A stretch of DNA of 64,000 nucleotides from Poriferisocius sp965200775 (GTDB lineage Bacteria > Actinomycetota > Acidimicrobiia > Acidimicrobiales > Bin134): NCBI GenBank assembly GCA_965200775.1, contig OZ241383.1:806001-870000 (forward strand). The letters run 5' to 3'. Positions 26,239 to 37,313 of the stretch are shown here, piece after piece (the first letter of the stretch is position 1; the number at the start of each line of letters is the position of its first letter). The position numbers were made by a program, and so were the translations under genes. The notes beneath the pieces were generated by a model. That model did not search any database. It saw only the letters and a program-made list of their open reading frames with translations, and was not told the origin of the DNA.

Positions 26239-27064
26239 TTAGGAGGGGATCCAGGCGCTCCAGGTGGCTTCGTTGGCGGCGATCCATTGAGCGCGGCGTC
26301 TTCCACGCTCAGGCCATCGTTCTCGATGGCGGAAAGCATCGAGATCTGGTCCGCGGTGGAGTAGTTCATCGCTCGCAGGAAGGCGTCAGCGTCGGGGGCG
26401 TTACCGGCCAGGTCGGCGTTTACGATCTTGAACAGCACGTCCTCGGGGTAGTCGCAGTCGATTCCGCCTGCATCGGCCTGGGCGTAGCACTTGTCGCTGT
26501 AAGCGGGGAGGGCCACCCTTGTGAGGTCGTAGGTGCTGAACGCCGAGTGGGGGGTCCAGAAGTAGAACAGGACCGGGTCCTGGCGGCTGTAAGCGGCGTC
26601 GAGAGCGGCGAGGATGCCGGCTTCGGAGCCGACATAGACGATCTCAATGGGCAGGTTCAGGTTGGCGATGATCTGCTCGTCGTAGATGGTCCAGCTCGGG
26701 TCGCCGCTGAGGAACTGACCCTTGTCGCCGGTCTCGGCCACAGCGAACAATCCCGCCAGTGCAGGATCGGCGAAGCCTTCCCAGGTGGCCAACGCAGGGT
26801 GCTGGTCGACCATGTAGGTGGGGATGAACCACCCGATCTCACCAACAGGGCCGATCAGTCCGGCGTTGTCCACGTTGCCGTCGGCGCTGTCGATGTAGTC
26901 GGCCACGTTGTCGGCGTGGCCTGATGGCCACACCTCGAGTGAGGCGTCGATGTCCCCGGTGTTGATGGCAGCCCACTGGGCGTTCTCGTCGATGTCAACC
27001 GTTTGAACGGTGTAGCCCAGTTCGCTCTCCAGCTTCGGGTCGGATTGGACTTGGTGGTTCGCAT
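26239..27064 (-). pseudogene. Degraded glycine betaine-type substrate-binding protein
   Basis: The body (LESELGYTVQTVDIDENAQW, EVWPSGHADNVADYIDSADG, FYFWTPHSAFSTYDLTRVAL) matches the OpuAC/ProX family. Two lesions are visible. First, the signal peptide and roughly the first 50-60 mature residues are absent: a good ribosome site AGGGGAG and ATG (27064) survive, but the frame behind them is wrong, as expected after an internal deletion. Second, a 1-bp deletion near 26292-26297 shifts the C-terminus; the other frame restores AQWIAANEATWSAWIPS and a TAA at 26239-26241. Without a signal peptide no exported binding protein can be made. The longest remaining open frame runs 26211-27161. Confidence 0.75.
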
Positions 27065-27204
27065 GGTGAGTCTCCCCTCGCGGCTTACCTATGTGGAACA
27101 AAGTACAGCCAAAGCCGGCAATCCAAAAACAGGCTAACTGGACTGTTTTGTAAGATAGCACACCGGCGGGGCCGATGCTAGAGATTCTCGGGAGATCGTT
27201 GGAG

Positions 27205-27302
27205 GTCAGCCACCGAACAGTTCGGACATGGTGTTGACCGAATCCACCCGAGCTTGCCCGACTATTGCAGGGTCAGCCGCCGAACAGTTCGGACATGGTG
27301 TC
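27205..27302 (-). repeat. 66-bp tandem duplication of the DegT/RfbH-like gene's 3' end
   Basis: GGTCAGCC(A/G)CCGAACAGTT and following bases occur at 27205 and 27271, about 31 of 32 bases identical. The copy at 27271 contains the last codons (MSELFGG) and TGA of the gene; the other lies just downstream of it. Confidence 0.75.
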
Positions 27303-28484
27303 AATCACGTATCCAACGTCGTCCGAACCCAAACCGTGGTGGGTTGGGATGGACAGGGCGTGGCTCATCACCAGGTCGGCGTTGGGGAACCCGTCGGAGG
27401 GGGCCCGGTGCTCGATGTTGGCGAAACCGGGCTGGCGCAGGATGTTCCCGGTCCAGATCATGCGGGACTGCACGTTGCGGTCTTCCAGGAAATTCTGCAC
27501 TTCGGTGCGGTCGTAGCCTGAGTCCGGACGGAGGATGAACCCGTAGCGCATCCACGTCGTCTCCACGTCCGGGGTAGTGCGGGGCAGGATCACCTTGTCG
27601 GTGTGGTTGGCCAGCAGGTCGTTGTAGCGGTCGCAGGCGTGGCGGCGGCGGGCGTTGAACTCCTGGAGCTTGGTTAGCTGCACCAGCCCGTAGGCCGCGC
27701 CCAGCTCGGACGGCTCGAAGTTGTAGCCGATGTCGTCGAAGATGAAGATCTGGTCGTACATGGTGCCGTCTTCCAGGGGGCCCCAGCGGGTGTCCTCCCC
27801 CTGGCGAGAGCCGTACAGGTAGGACTCCGACCGCCGGCCCCAACGCCGCCGGGTCAGGCACTTGTCGTGCAGTTCGGGGTCGTCCATCACCACCATCCCG
27901 CCGTTGCCCGCGCAGGTGAGGGAGTGGGAGATGGCGAAGCTGGTCACGCTTATGTCGCTGCGGGTGCCGATCCGGCTGCCCCGCAGCCGGGTGTCAAGCA
28001 CATCGCAGGAGTCCTCGATCACCTTGAGGCCGTGTTCGTCGGCGATAGCCCGGATCACATCCCAGTCCGGACAGTTGCCCATCAGGTTGGGGGTCATGAT
28101 GGCCTTGGTCCGGGGGCCGATTATCTCGGGGATGCGGCTTACGTCGATCTGGAAGGTGTCCGGCTCCACGTCGACGAACACCGGGACCAGCCCTAGCTGC
28201 ACCATCGGAGCCACGTCGGTGGAGAAGGTGAGCACCGAGGTGATGATCTCGTCGCCCGGCTCTAGATCGAGCAACCCGATGGCCAAGAGCAACGCCGAGG
28301 ACCCGGAGTTGACCATCACCCCCCGTTCCTTGCCCATGAGGGTGGAGACCTCGTCCTCGAAGCGGGCCACGTTCTCCCCGATGAACAGGTTCCCGGAGCG
28401 CAGCACGTTCATGACGGCTTCGATCTCCCGCTCGTCTTGGATGGCCCCGGATGGGGGCAGGGTACGAACCGGTCTACTCTCCAT
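27273..28484 (-). CDS. DegT/DnrJ/EryC1 family, RfbH/ColD-like dehydratase without PLP lysine
   Basis: A 403-aa fold-type I B6 protein. Segments such as VNSGSSALLLAIG, IEDSCDVLDTRLRG, RRWGRRSES, DDIGYNFEPSELGAAYGL and TGNILRQPGFANIEH parallel RfbH (E1), the CDP-4-keto-6-deoxyglucose-3-dehydrase of dideoxysugar synthesis, and ColD. At the place of the PLP lysine the sequence is SFAISHSLTCAGNGG, with His187 instead of Lys, the same exchange that turns aminotransferases into PMP-dependent dehydratases. The expected iron-sulfur reductase (E3) is not nearby, so the sugar substrate is open. Its 3' end is duplicated downstream. Confidence 0.75.
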   Translation of the reverse strand: MESRPVRTLPPSGAIQDEREIEAVMNVLRSGNLFIGENVARFEDEVSTLMGKERGVMVNSGSSALLLAIGLLDLEPGDEIITSVLTFSTDVAPMVQLGLVPVFVDVEPDTFQIDVSRIPEIIGPRTKAIMTPNLMGNCPDWDVIRAIADEHGLKVIEDSCDVLDTRLRGSRIGTRSDISVTSFAISHSLTCAGNGGMVVMDDPELHDKCLTRRRWGRRSESYLYGSRQGEDTRWGPLEDGTMYDQIFIFDDIGYNFEPSELGAAYGLVQLTKLQEFNARRRHACDRYNDLLANHTDKVILPRTTPDVETTWMRYGFILRPDSGYDRTEVQNFLEDRNVQSRMIWTGNILRQPGFANIEHRAPSDGFPNADLVMSHALSIPTHHGLGSDDVGYVIDTMSELFGG

Positions 28485-28508
28485 GGCCGTGAACTCTAGG
28501 CGGTGCCG

Positions 28509-28988
28509 CTAAGCCGGGCGTTGTTCGACCAGGCGCACCAGGGGGATCCGACGGTGAGGGGCCCTGGTCTGGTAGTCGGCGTACCAGGCCCGGTCGGCCA
28601 CCAGACCGTCCCATGTGGCCTGGTAGTCGTCGCCCTCGCAGATGTCGGCTACGGCCCAGAACTTCCGTCCTTCCTCCATGACAAGCAGCTCGGGGTTGGC
28701 GTCCCGGTCGGCCATGTTGAAGTACCACGAAGGGTGGGCCTTGGCCCCGGCAAACGACGCCACCACGATGCGGTGCCCGTCGGGGTCGCGCCAGTAGGGC
28801 AGGGCCACCTTGTGTTCCCGGCCCGAGCGACGCCCGATGGTGCGGATGAGCACGTGGTGCATCCCGGCCTGGCTCCACACCATGGTGTCGTTGCTGGACT
28901 CCATAGCCTCCACGTGCATCTTGGTGATGACCGGGATCTCCTCCAGGGAAGGGGTCTCCCAGGTTTGCTCGACTCGTTGGTCACTCAT
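28509..28988 (-). CDS. DDN-like deazaflavin (F420)-dependent nitroreductase family protein
   Basis: A 159-aa split-barrel protein with the family's core: HHVLIRTIGRRSGREHKVAL, PYWRDPDGHRIVVASF and HPSWYFNMADRDANPELLV. Members use reduced F420 to reduce quinones or nitro compounds. ATG start at 28988 with AGGAG a few bases upstream. It lies between the amidohydrolase (upstream, 35 bp) and the RfbH-like gene and may be cotranscribed with them. Confidence 0.82.
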   Translation of the reverse strand: MSDQRVEQTWETPSLEEIPVITKMHVEAMESSNDTMVWSQAGMHHVLIRTIGRRSGREHKVALPYWRDPDGHRIVVASFAGAKAHPSWYFNMADRDANPELLVMEEGRKFWAVADICEGDDYQATWDGLVADRAWYADYQTRAPHRRIPLVRLVEQRPA

Positions 28989-29023
28989 GTGTTTGCTCCT
29001 GTTGTTGGTCGGATTGAATCGGC

Positions 29024-29884
29024 TCAGTCCAGCTTGAGTACCCGGCGGGCGTTTTCCCGCAGGAAGCCAGGCCACACCTTGTCCCGGAACGGCACGTCCT
29101 TCATGTCGGTCATTATCCGCTCCAGCGACAGGCCCATGGGGAAGTACCCGGCGTAGATGACCTTCTCGGAGCCCCGGGTGTTGGCGTAGCGGATGATGGC
29201 CTCGGGGTAGTGCTTGGGGGCGAACGCCGAGGTGGAGTAGTGCAGGCCAGGCCATTTGAGCATCAGCTTCACCGCCAGGTCCTCCCACGGTTCGCAGCCA
29301 TGACGGGTGACGAATGTGAGCTCGGGGAAGTCGTACATCACCCGGTCTATGCGTTCCACATGCTGGGGGGAGAAAGGGAACCGTGGGCCGGGCACCCCGG
29401 CGCACACGAAGATGGGCAGGTCGAGTTCAATGCACTTGGCGTAGATGGGGTAGTACTTGGCGTCGTCGATGGGTACCTGGGGGAAGCACCCGGCGGGGAA
29501 GGTCCCCACCGCCTTTACGTCCCACTCCCGGTGGAGTTGGTCCATGCGGCGCACCTCGCCCATCACGTCGTTGGGATCCACGTTCATGGAGGGGATGAAG
29601 CGTCCTGGGTTGTCCTTGATGGCCCGTTGACCGGTCTCTTCCTCGCACGACACCAGGGCCATCTCGATGTTGAACCGGTCCATCTCCTTCAGAACCACCT
29701 GAACGGGGTCGTCGTCGGTGCCGTACAGCTCCTTGGGGACTCCCTTGAATATGTACTCCACCGGGAAGTCGAACTCCTCGGAGCTCTGGGCGTCCTTGGT
29801 TTGAGTCCGGATGAAGTCGTAGGTGGAGAAGTCGGGCTTCGGGAACCCGACCATGGTGTCGATGATCGGGATGTCGGTGGGCAT
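29024..29884 (-). CDS. Amidohydrolase_2-like protein lacking usual metal ligands
   Basis: A 286-aa TIM-barrel protein of the amidohydrolase_2 (ACMSD-like) kind, recognisable by PSMNVDPNDVMGEVRRM, YPIYAKCIELDLPIFVCAG, FVTRHGCEPWEDLAVKLMLK and the C-terminal FLRENARRVLKLD. Instead of the N-terminal metal-binding HxH it reads IIDTMVGFP, and where GSDFP with the catalytic Asp is usual it reads YAGYFP. Catalysis by the usual metal mechanism is therefore doubtful. The start is set at ATG 29884; a longer frame runs into the 65-bp repeats. Confidence 0.75.
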   Translation of the reverse strand: MPTDIPIIDTMVGFPKPDFSTYDFIRTQTKDAQSSEEFDFPVEYIFKGVPKELYGTDDDPVQVVLKEMDRFNIEMALVSCEEETGQRAIKDNPGRFIPSMNVDPNDVMGEVRRMDQLHREWDVKAVGTFPAGCFPQVPIDDAKYYPIYAKCIELDLPIFVCAGVPGPRFPFSPQHVERIDRVMYDFPELTFVTRHGCEPWEDLAVKLMLKWPGLHYSTSAFAPKHYPEAIIRYANTRGSEKVIYAGYFPMGLSLERIMTDMKDVPFRDKVWPGFLRENARRVLKLD

Positions 29885-29970
29885 GGTCACAAGCGGGCCT
29901 CTGCTTCCTGTTGGCGTCGGCGGTTTACCGGCGGCCCCGACAATACAAACACCGCTCTTCTGCTTGCATA

Positions 29971-30119
29971 CCGGTCTTGATTTCCAAGGAGACGAACCCG
30001 GCAATGAGTTAACCGGGTAGTCATCGGCTCACACGCCGGTCTTGATTTCCAAGGAGACGAACCCGGCAATGAGTTAACCGGGTAGTCATCGGCTCACACG
30101 CCGGTCTTGATTTCCAAGG
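29971..30119. repeat. 65-bp perfect tandem repeat (2.3 copies) in a divergent promoter region
   Basis: Units at 29971-30035 and 30036-30100 are identical over all 65 bases, and a third starts at 30101 and breaks off after 19 bases. Each full unit contains the inverted repeat ACCCGG...CCGGGT (11-nt loop) and CTTG...CAAG. They occupy most of the region between the amidohydrolase gene and mutA. Confidence 0.9.
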
Positions 30120-30142
30120 CAGGAATGAACAGGGCCAGGGCG

Positions 30143-30148
30143 TACCAT
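30143..30148 (+). promoter_or_regulatory. -10 element of mutA (leaderless type)
   Basis: TACCAT lies 7 nt before the GTG at 30156, directly downstream of the 65-bp repeats. Confidence 0.45.
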
Positions 30149-30155
30149 CGTGGGG

Positions 30156-31846
30156 GTGAGCGACACGGTGATGAGCCTGGCCGGGGACTTCGATCTCGTC
30201 GGGCGGGACCAGTGGATGGCGCTGGTGGAGCAGGTGTTGCGTGGAGCGTCGTTCGACAAGAAGTTGATGGGGGCCACCTACGACGGCATCGCGATCCAGC
30301 CCCTTTACACCGGGGCCGACCACAGCGGCAACGCCGGCCTGCCGGGAGTGGCGCCCTACACCAGGGGTAGCAGCCCGGTGGGCGGGGGGTGGCAGGTTCG
30401 CCAGGCCCACAGCCCGGCCACCGGCAACGCAGCGGTGATGGCCGACGTGGGCGGGGGAGTGGACGCCGTCGAGCTGCACCTCGACGGATCTGGCGGTGTG
30501 GATGAGTTGGACGCCCTGCTCAAGGGGGTTCCGGACACCATGCCCGTGATGCTGGCCCCGGGGAGCGAAGCGGCCGTCTCGCTGGAGAGCTGGTGGCAAC
30601 GCCGGGGGGTCACTCCTGCCGAAGCCCGGGGCGGCTTCGGGGTTGATGCCGCCGACTCCGAGGTGGCAGAAGCGGTGGCCCGGTCACGGGAGTATCCCGG
30701 TGTGTTGGCAGCGGTGGTGAACGCCGCTGCGCTGGCCGAAAGCGGGGCGAGTGAGGCCCAGGAGCTGGCCGGCTCCATGGCCGATGGAGTTGCCTACCTG
30801 CGGGCCTGCCGGCAAGCGGGGATCGATCTCAGCTCGGCTGCGGCCAAGCTGGAGTTCCGCTACGACGCCGGGGTGGACCAATTCTCGACGGTGTCCAAGC
30901 TGCGGGCTGCCCGCCGGTTGTGGGCTCGGGTGACCGAGGCGTGCGGCATTGACCCCGCCGCCCAGCGACAGCACGCGGTGACAGCAGGGACAATGATGAG
31001 CCGCCGCGATCCCTGGGTGAACATGATCCGCACCACGGTGGCGTGCTTCGCTGCCGCGGTGGGCGGGGCCAACGCCATCACGGTTAGCCCGTTTGACGCC
31101 GCAATTGGGGTGCCCGACCCGCTGGGGCTGCGGATCGCCCGCAACACCCAGCATCTCCTGAGGGACGAGTCCCAGATCCACCGGGTCATCGACCCGGCAG
31201 GCGGTTCGTACTACGTGGAATCGCTCACCGACGCCATGACGTTGAAGGCGTGGAGCCTGTTCCAGGAGCTGGAAGCGGGAGCGAGCCTGGCCGACCGCAT
31301 CGGGGAGGTGAACGCTGCTCGGGACCGGGACTTGGCCACCCGCCATCTGGCCCTCACCGGGGTAAGCGAGTTCCCCGACCTCGAAGAGGAAGCGGTTACA
31401 CGGCCCCCGATGGTGACCGACCCCGAACTGCGCCGCCTGGCCGAACCTTTCGAGGCGCTGCGAGACGCCGCCGACGCCGCCCCATCCCGCCCGACCGCTT
31501 TTCTAGCCAACCTGGGTCCCGTCTCGGCCCACACCGCTCGGTCCGCTTTCGCCACCAACCTGCTGGCCGCAGGAGGGGTGAGGGCGCTGGGAAATGACGG
31601 CTTCGAGACCCCGGCCCAAGCGGCCGCTGCCTGGGGCCGGTGGGGCACGCCAGTGGCGGTGGTGTGCTCGTCCGACGATGGTTACGAGGCCCACGGAGCC
31701 GCCACGGTGGCCGCTCTCCGGGAAGCCGGATGCGGCTACGTGTTGCTGGCCGGACGCCCCGACCAACGCTGGGGGGCCGACGGCTACATCCATCTGGGGT
31801 GCGACGTGCTCGTCGCCCTCGAGACCATTCACAAGAGGCTGGGCCT

Positions 31847-31850
<4 letters not shown>
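30156..31850 (+). CDS. mutA: Methylmalonyl-CoA mutase small (beta) subunit
   Basis: 564 aa, the non-catalytic subunit of the heterodimeric adenosylcobalamin enzyme that interconverts succinyl-CoA and methylmalonyl-CoA. The barrel domain carries MMSRRDPWVNMIRTTVACF and IARNTQHLLRDESQIHRVID; the C-terminal domain keeps the flavodoxin-like fold (AFLANLGPVSAHTARSAF) but lacks the DxHxxG cobalamin motif, as usual for MutA. GTG 30156 is preferred over GTG 30150 because of the spacing to the -10 hexamer. The stop overlaps the start of mutB (GTGA). Confidence 0.92.
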
Positions 31851-34060
<2,210 letters not shown>

Positions 34061-34078
34061 CCGGAACCCGGTACGCCG

Positions 34079-35053
34079 GTGATCGACCTCGACGCCGCAG
34101 TCGAGGGGGTGCAGGCTTGCGATCGCACGTGGTTGGGCCGGGCCGTGACCCTGGTGGAGAGCACCCGGCCCGATGACCGGGAGCTGGCCACCGAACTGCT
34201 GCAACGGCTTCTTCCAGCCACAGGCGGTGCCCGCAGGGTGGGGATTACCGGGGTGCCCGGTGTGGGGAAGTCCACTTTCATCGACGCTCTGGGCGGTTAT
34301 CTCACCGGGCTGGACCACCGGGTGGCGGTGCTGGCGGTGGACCCGTCGTCCACGGTGTCGGGGGGCAGCATCCTGGGGGACAAGACCCGGATGCCCAACC
34401 TGGCGGCCGACGACCGGGCCTACATCAGGCCGTCGCCCTCATCGGGGTCGCTGGGAGGGGTGACCCGCACCACCCGGGAGACCATGGCGGTGGTGGAAGC
34501 AGCCGGTTTCGACGTGGTGCTGGTGGAGACGGTGGGGGTGGGCCAGTCGGAGACGGCGGTGGCCGACATGGTGGACTTCTTCTTGGTGATGATGCTGCCC
34601 GGAGCGGGCGACGAGCTTCAAGGGATCAAGAAGGGGGTGCTGGAGCTGGCCGACGCCTTGGTGGTGAACAAGGCCGACGGTGGCAACGAGATCGCCGCCC
34701 AGCGAGCAGTGCGGGACTACCGGGCTGCTCTGGCCATGACCGCCCCGGCTGATCCGAGTTGGACCCCACCGGTGCTGGCGGTGAGCGCTATTGAGGGGAC
34801 CGGTCTCGACCAGGTGTGGGAGCACCTCCTTGCCTACTACCGGGTTGTATCCGACTCCGGGGAGTTGGCCCGCGGCCGGGCCCGCCGGCAGGTGAGTTGG
34901 ATGTGGGCGATGGTCGAGGACCGCCTCCGGGACCGCCTTCGGGATTCTCCCGAGGTGGCCGAGGTGGCCGACCAGGTTGAGCAGCAGGTGGCAGGAGGTC
35001 AACTCACCCCCGCCGTAGCCGCCGACCGGATCCTCGCAGCCTTCGACGGTTGA
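34079..35053 (+). CDS. meaB: MeaB/ArgK family GTPase, methylmalonyl-CoA mutase chaperone
   Basis: A 324-aa G3E-type GTPase that protects and reloads methylmalonyl-CoA mutase with adenosylcobalamin. P-loop GVPGVGKSTF, VLAVDPSSTVSGGSILGDKT, ETVGVGQSETAVADMVD and the guanine motif NKAD are all present. It begins 18 bp after mutB with GTG and completes the mut operon. The end of the gene and its stop lie in a small CGACGG/CCGTCG hairpin (about 35045-35062). Confidence 0.94.
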   Translation: MIDLDAAVEGVQACDRTWLGRAVTLVESTRPDDRELATELLQRLLPATGGARRVGITGVPGVGKSTFIDALGGYLTGLDHRVAVLAVDPSSTVSGGSILGDKTRMPNLAADDRAYIRPSPSSGSLGGVTRTTRETMAVVEAAGFDVVLVETVGVGQSETAVADMVDFFLVMMLPGAGDELQGIKKGVLELADALVVNKADGGNEIAAQRAVRDYRAALAMTAPADPSWTPPVLAVSAIEGTGLDQVWEHLLAYYRVVSDSGELARGRARRQVSWMWAMVEDRLRDRLRDSPEVAEVADQVEQQVAGGQLTPAVAADRILAAFDG

Positions 35054-35081
35054 CGCCGTCGCCAGAGGGCGGGCTGTTTCG

Positions 35082-35879
35082 CTAGAGGATCTGGGACAGG
35101 AACAGCTTGGTGCGCTCTTCTTGTGGGTTGGTGAAGAAGTGCTCGGGCTCGCCCACCTCGACGATCTCCCCGTCGGCCATGAAGATCACCCGGTCGGCGG
35201 CCTCCCGGGCGAACCCCATCTCGTGGGTCACCACGATCATGGTCATCCCGGTCTGGGCCAGTTCCTTGATGACCTCGAGCACCTCGGAGATCATTTCCGG
35301 GTCTAGGGCCGAGGTGGGCTCGTCGAACAGCATCACCTTGGGCTGCATGGCCAACGAGCGGGCGATCGCCACCCGCTGCTGCTGACCGCCGGAGAGCTGG
35401 CCGGGGAATTTGCGGGCCTGTTCGGGTATCTTCACCCGCTCCAGCAGCTCCATGGCCCTGTCTTCCGCCTGCTTCTTGGGCATCTTGAGCACCTGGCGGG
35501 GCCCCAGGGTGATGTTGTCGATCACCGTGATGTGGGGGAACAGGTTGAACTGCTGGAACACCATGCCCGTCTCCCGGCGGATGCGGGCGATGTTGCGCAC
35601 GTCCTCGCTCAGTTCTGTGCCGTCCACCACAATGTGGCCTGCGTCGTGGTGCTCCAACCGATTGATGCACCGGATGAGGGTGGACTTGCCCGACCCCGAC
35701 GGGCCGATCACCACCACCACCTCGGCGGTGCCCACCTTCACGTTGATGTCGGTGAGGGCCTGGAAATCACCGAAGAACTTGTCGACGTTCGACAACTCCA
35801 CCATGAGCTCCCGGTCGCCGATCTGGGTGGCGTCGCTGTCGACGTCCATGGTTGTGGTGGCAATGTTGGTGTCTGTCAT
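35082..35879 (-). CDS. aapP: Polar amino acid ABC transporter ATPase
   Basis: 265 aa of the GlnQ/AapP kind: Walker A GPSGSGKSTLIRCINRLE, Q-loop MVFQQFNLFPH, signature LSGGQQQRVAIARSL, Walker B VMLFDEPTSALDPE and the H-loop THEMGF. The start at ATG 35879 overlaps the stop of the permease gene (ATGA), which excludes longer frames. Last gene of the four-gene transporter operon. Confidence 0.93.
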   Translation of the reverse strand: MTDTNIATTTMDVDSDATQIGDRELMVELSNVDKFFGDFQALTDINVKVGTAEVVVVIGPSGSGKSTLIRCINRLEHHDAGHIVVDGTELSEDVRNIARIRRETGMVFQQFNLFPHITVIDNITLGPRQVLKMPKKQAEDRAMELLERVKIPEQARKFPGQLSGGQQQRVAIARSLAMQPKVMLFDEPTSALDPEMISEVLEVIKELAQTGMTMIVVTHEMGFAREAADRVIFMADGEIVEVGEPEHFFTNPQEERTKLFLSQIL

Positions 35880-37309
35880 CGTTCTCCGACTCCTAGGTGG
35901 CGCTCGAGGCGCTGACTTTCCTTGGACATGGTGTAGCTGAGGGCCCAGTAGACGAAGGCCACGAACACCAGGGTTTCGGCTATGGCTGAGGTGGTGAAGT
36001 CCGGCTGGGAGTGGATCAGTTCGCGGGCCCGGTAGAAGTCCACGATGCTGATGATTGCGAGCAGCGAGCTGTCCTTGAACAGGCTGATGAACTGGCCGAC
36101 CATGGCGGGTATCACCGCTCTCAGTGCCTGGGGCAGCACGATGAGGCGCATGACCGCAGGGGGCTGGAGCCCCACCGCCTGTCCCGCCTCGATCTGCCCC
36201 TTGGGTACAGCTTGCAGGCCTCCCCGCACCACCTCGGCCAGGTAGGCCGAGGCGAAGATGGTGAACATGATGATGGTCCGGGTCATCAGCGACAACGGTG
36301 TGTCGAAATCGAGGAGGAAGTTGATGAAGATGCTGGCCACGAACAGCAGGGTGATGAGCGGCACCCCCCGGAACACCTCTATGTAGGTAACGCAAAACCA
36401 GCGCACCACCGGCAGTGAGGAACGGCGTCCCAGCGCCAGCAGCAGGCTGAGAGGGAAGGCCAGGATGATGGCGGCCCCTGAGGCCACCAACGTGAGGTAG
36501 AGACCGGCCCAGTCGTCCCAGCTCACGCTGGAGGAGTTGCCGATTAGCCAGTAGACGACGCGCACCACCACCACAGCGGCGGCTATGGCCCCGAGCCGGG
36601 TCGCGTTTCTCTTCCAGCCGGCATCGAACTCAAGGTTGGCGGTGAGTTGCAGGGCGACGTAGGCGAACAGCCCGCTCATCCACCACCACGAGATCCCCCC
36701 GGTGCCCGCCACTACCTGGAAGGACACGATGGCCATGAACCCGGCGACGGGCCAGCACATCCGCCGCGCTGACCGAGGCAGGCGGATGGCCGTCGATCGC
36801 ACCACCAGCCCCACGGCCAGGGTGGACAGGGTGAACAATGTGGGCCAGATGGTGCGGGTGAACGCCAACAGCACCACCAGCAGCAACAGGATGGGCCAGT
36901 AACGGCGCAGCAATTGAATCCCGGTGGGGCGAACGGATGTAGTGCCGGTGTCGTCTGCCCGGTCCTTGCTGCTTGCGGTGGCCGTCCCCCAGGCCAGGCC
37001 CAGGGCCGAGGCCATCAGGTACATCTGCGCCACCAGCCGCCACTGATCGCTGCGGGGGAAGGTGCCGATCATCAGGAGGGTGAGGTTGCGCCGTATCGCC
37101 TCCCACTGCCCGGTAATGAAGACGAAGCGCAGAGTGGGGATGAGGACGATCACTCCCACCACCAAAGCCACGATGGTGATCAAACCGTTGTACCAGTTGT
37201 TGAACAGGTTCTTCCGTATCCACACGCCGGGCGGCACTTTCCGGTTGGGAGGCCGGGAGGGCGAGCGGTCTGGAGAACCGGTGGCAGAGGGGGGCAGGGT
37301 GGTGGTCAT
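35876..37309 (-). CDS. aapM: Amino acid ABC transporter permease (AapM-like)
   Basis: 477 aa, with several N-terminal helices and a C-terminal HisM-type permease domain: VASGAAIILAFPLSLLLALG, YIEVFRGVPLITLLFV, and the ATPase-contact loop GGLQAVPKGQIEAGQAVGLQ. The long N-terminal membrane region is typical of AapM/BztC proteins. It pairs with the AapQ-like permease 4 bp away. Confidence 0.9.
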   Translation of the reverse strand: MTTTLPPSATGSPDRSPSRPPNRKVPPGVWIRKNLFNNWYNGLITIVALVVGVIVLIPTLRFVFITGQWEAIRRNLTLLMIGTFPRSDQWRLVAQMYLMASALGLAWGTATASSKDRADDTGTTSVRPTGIQLLRRYWPILLLLVVLLAFTRTIWPTLFTLSTLAVGLVVRSTAIRLPRSARRMCWPVAGFMAIVSFQVVAGTGGISWWWMSGLFAYVALQLTANLEFDAGWKRNATRLGAIAAAVVVVRVVYWLIGNSSSVSWDDWAGLYLTLVASGAAIILAFPLSLLLALGRRSSLPVVRWFCVTYIEVFRGVPLITLLFVASIFINFLLDFDTPLSLMTRTIIMFTIFASAYLAEVVRGGLQAVPKGQIEAGQAVGLQPPAVMRLIVLPQALRAVIPAMVGQFISLFKDSSLLAIISIVDFYRARELIHSQPDFTTSAIAETLVFVAFVYWALSYTMSKESQRLERHLGVGER

Positions 37310-37313
37310 CGGC

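Noticed and set aside
26211..27161. Functional cytoplasmic binding protein of 316 aa
   Set aside because: No signal peptide, first third missing, and the real C-terminus is in another frame; pseudogene is the better reading.
29971..30119. CRISPR-like array
   Set aside because: The 65-bp units are directly adjacent without unique spacers, number only 2.3, and no cas gene is near.
35045..35062. Rho-independent terminator after meaB
   Set aside because: The CGACGG/CCGTCG stem is short and no T-run follows.
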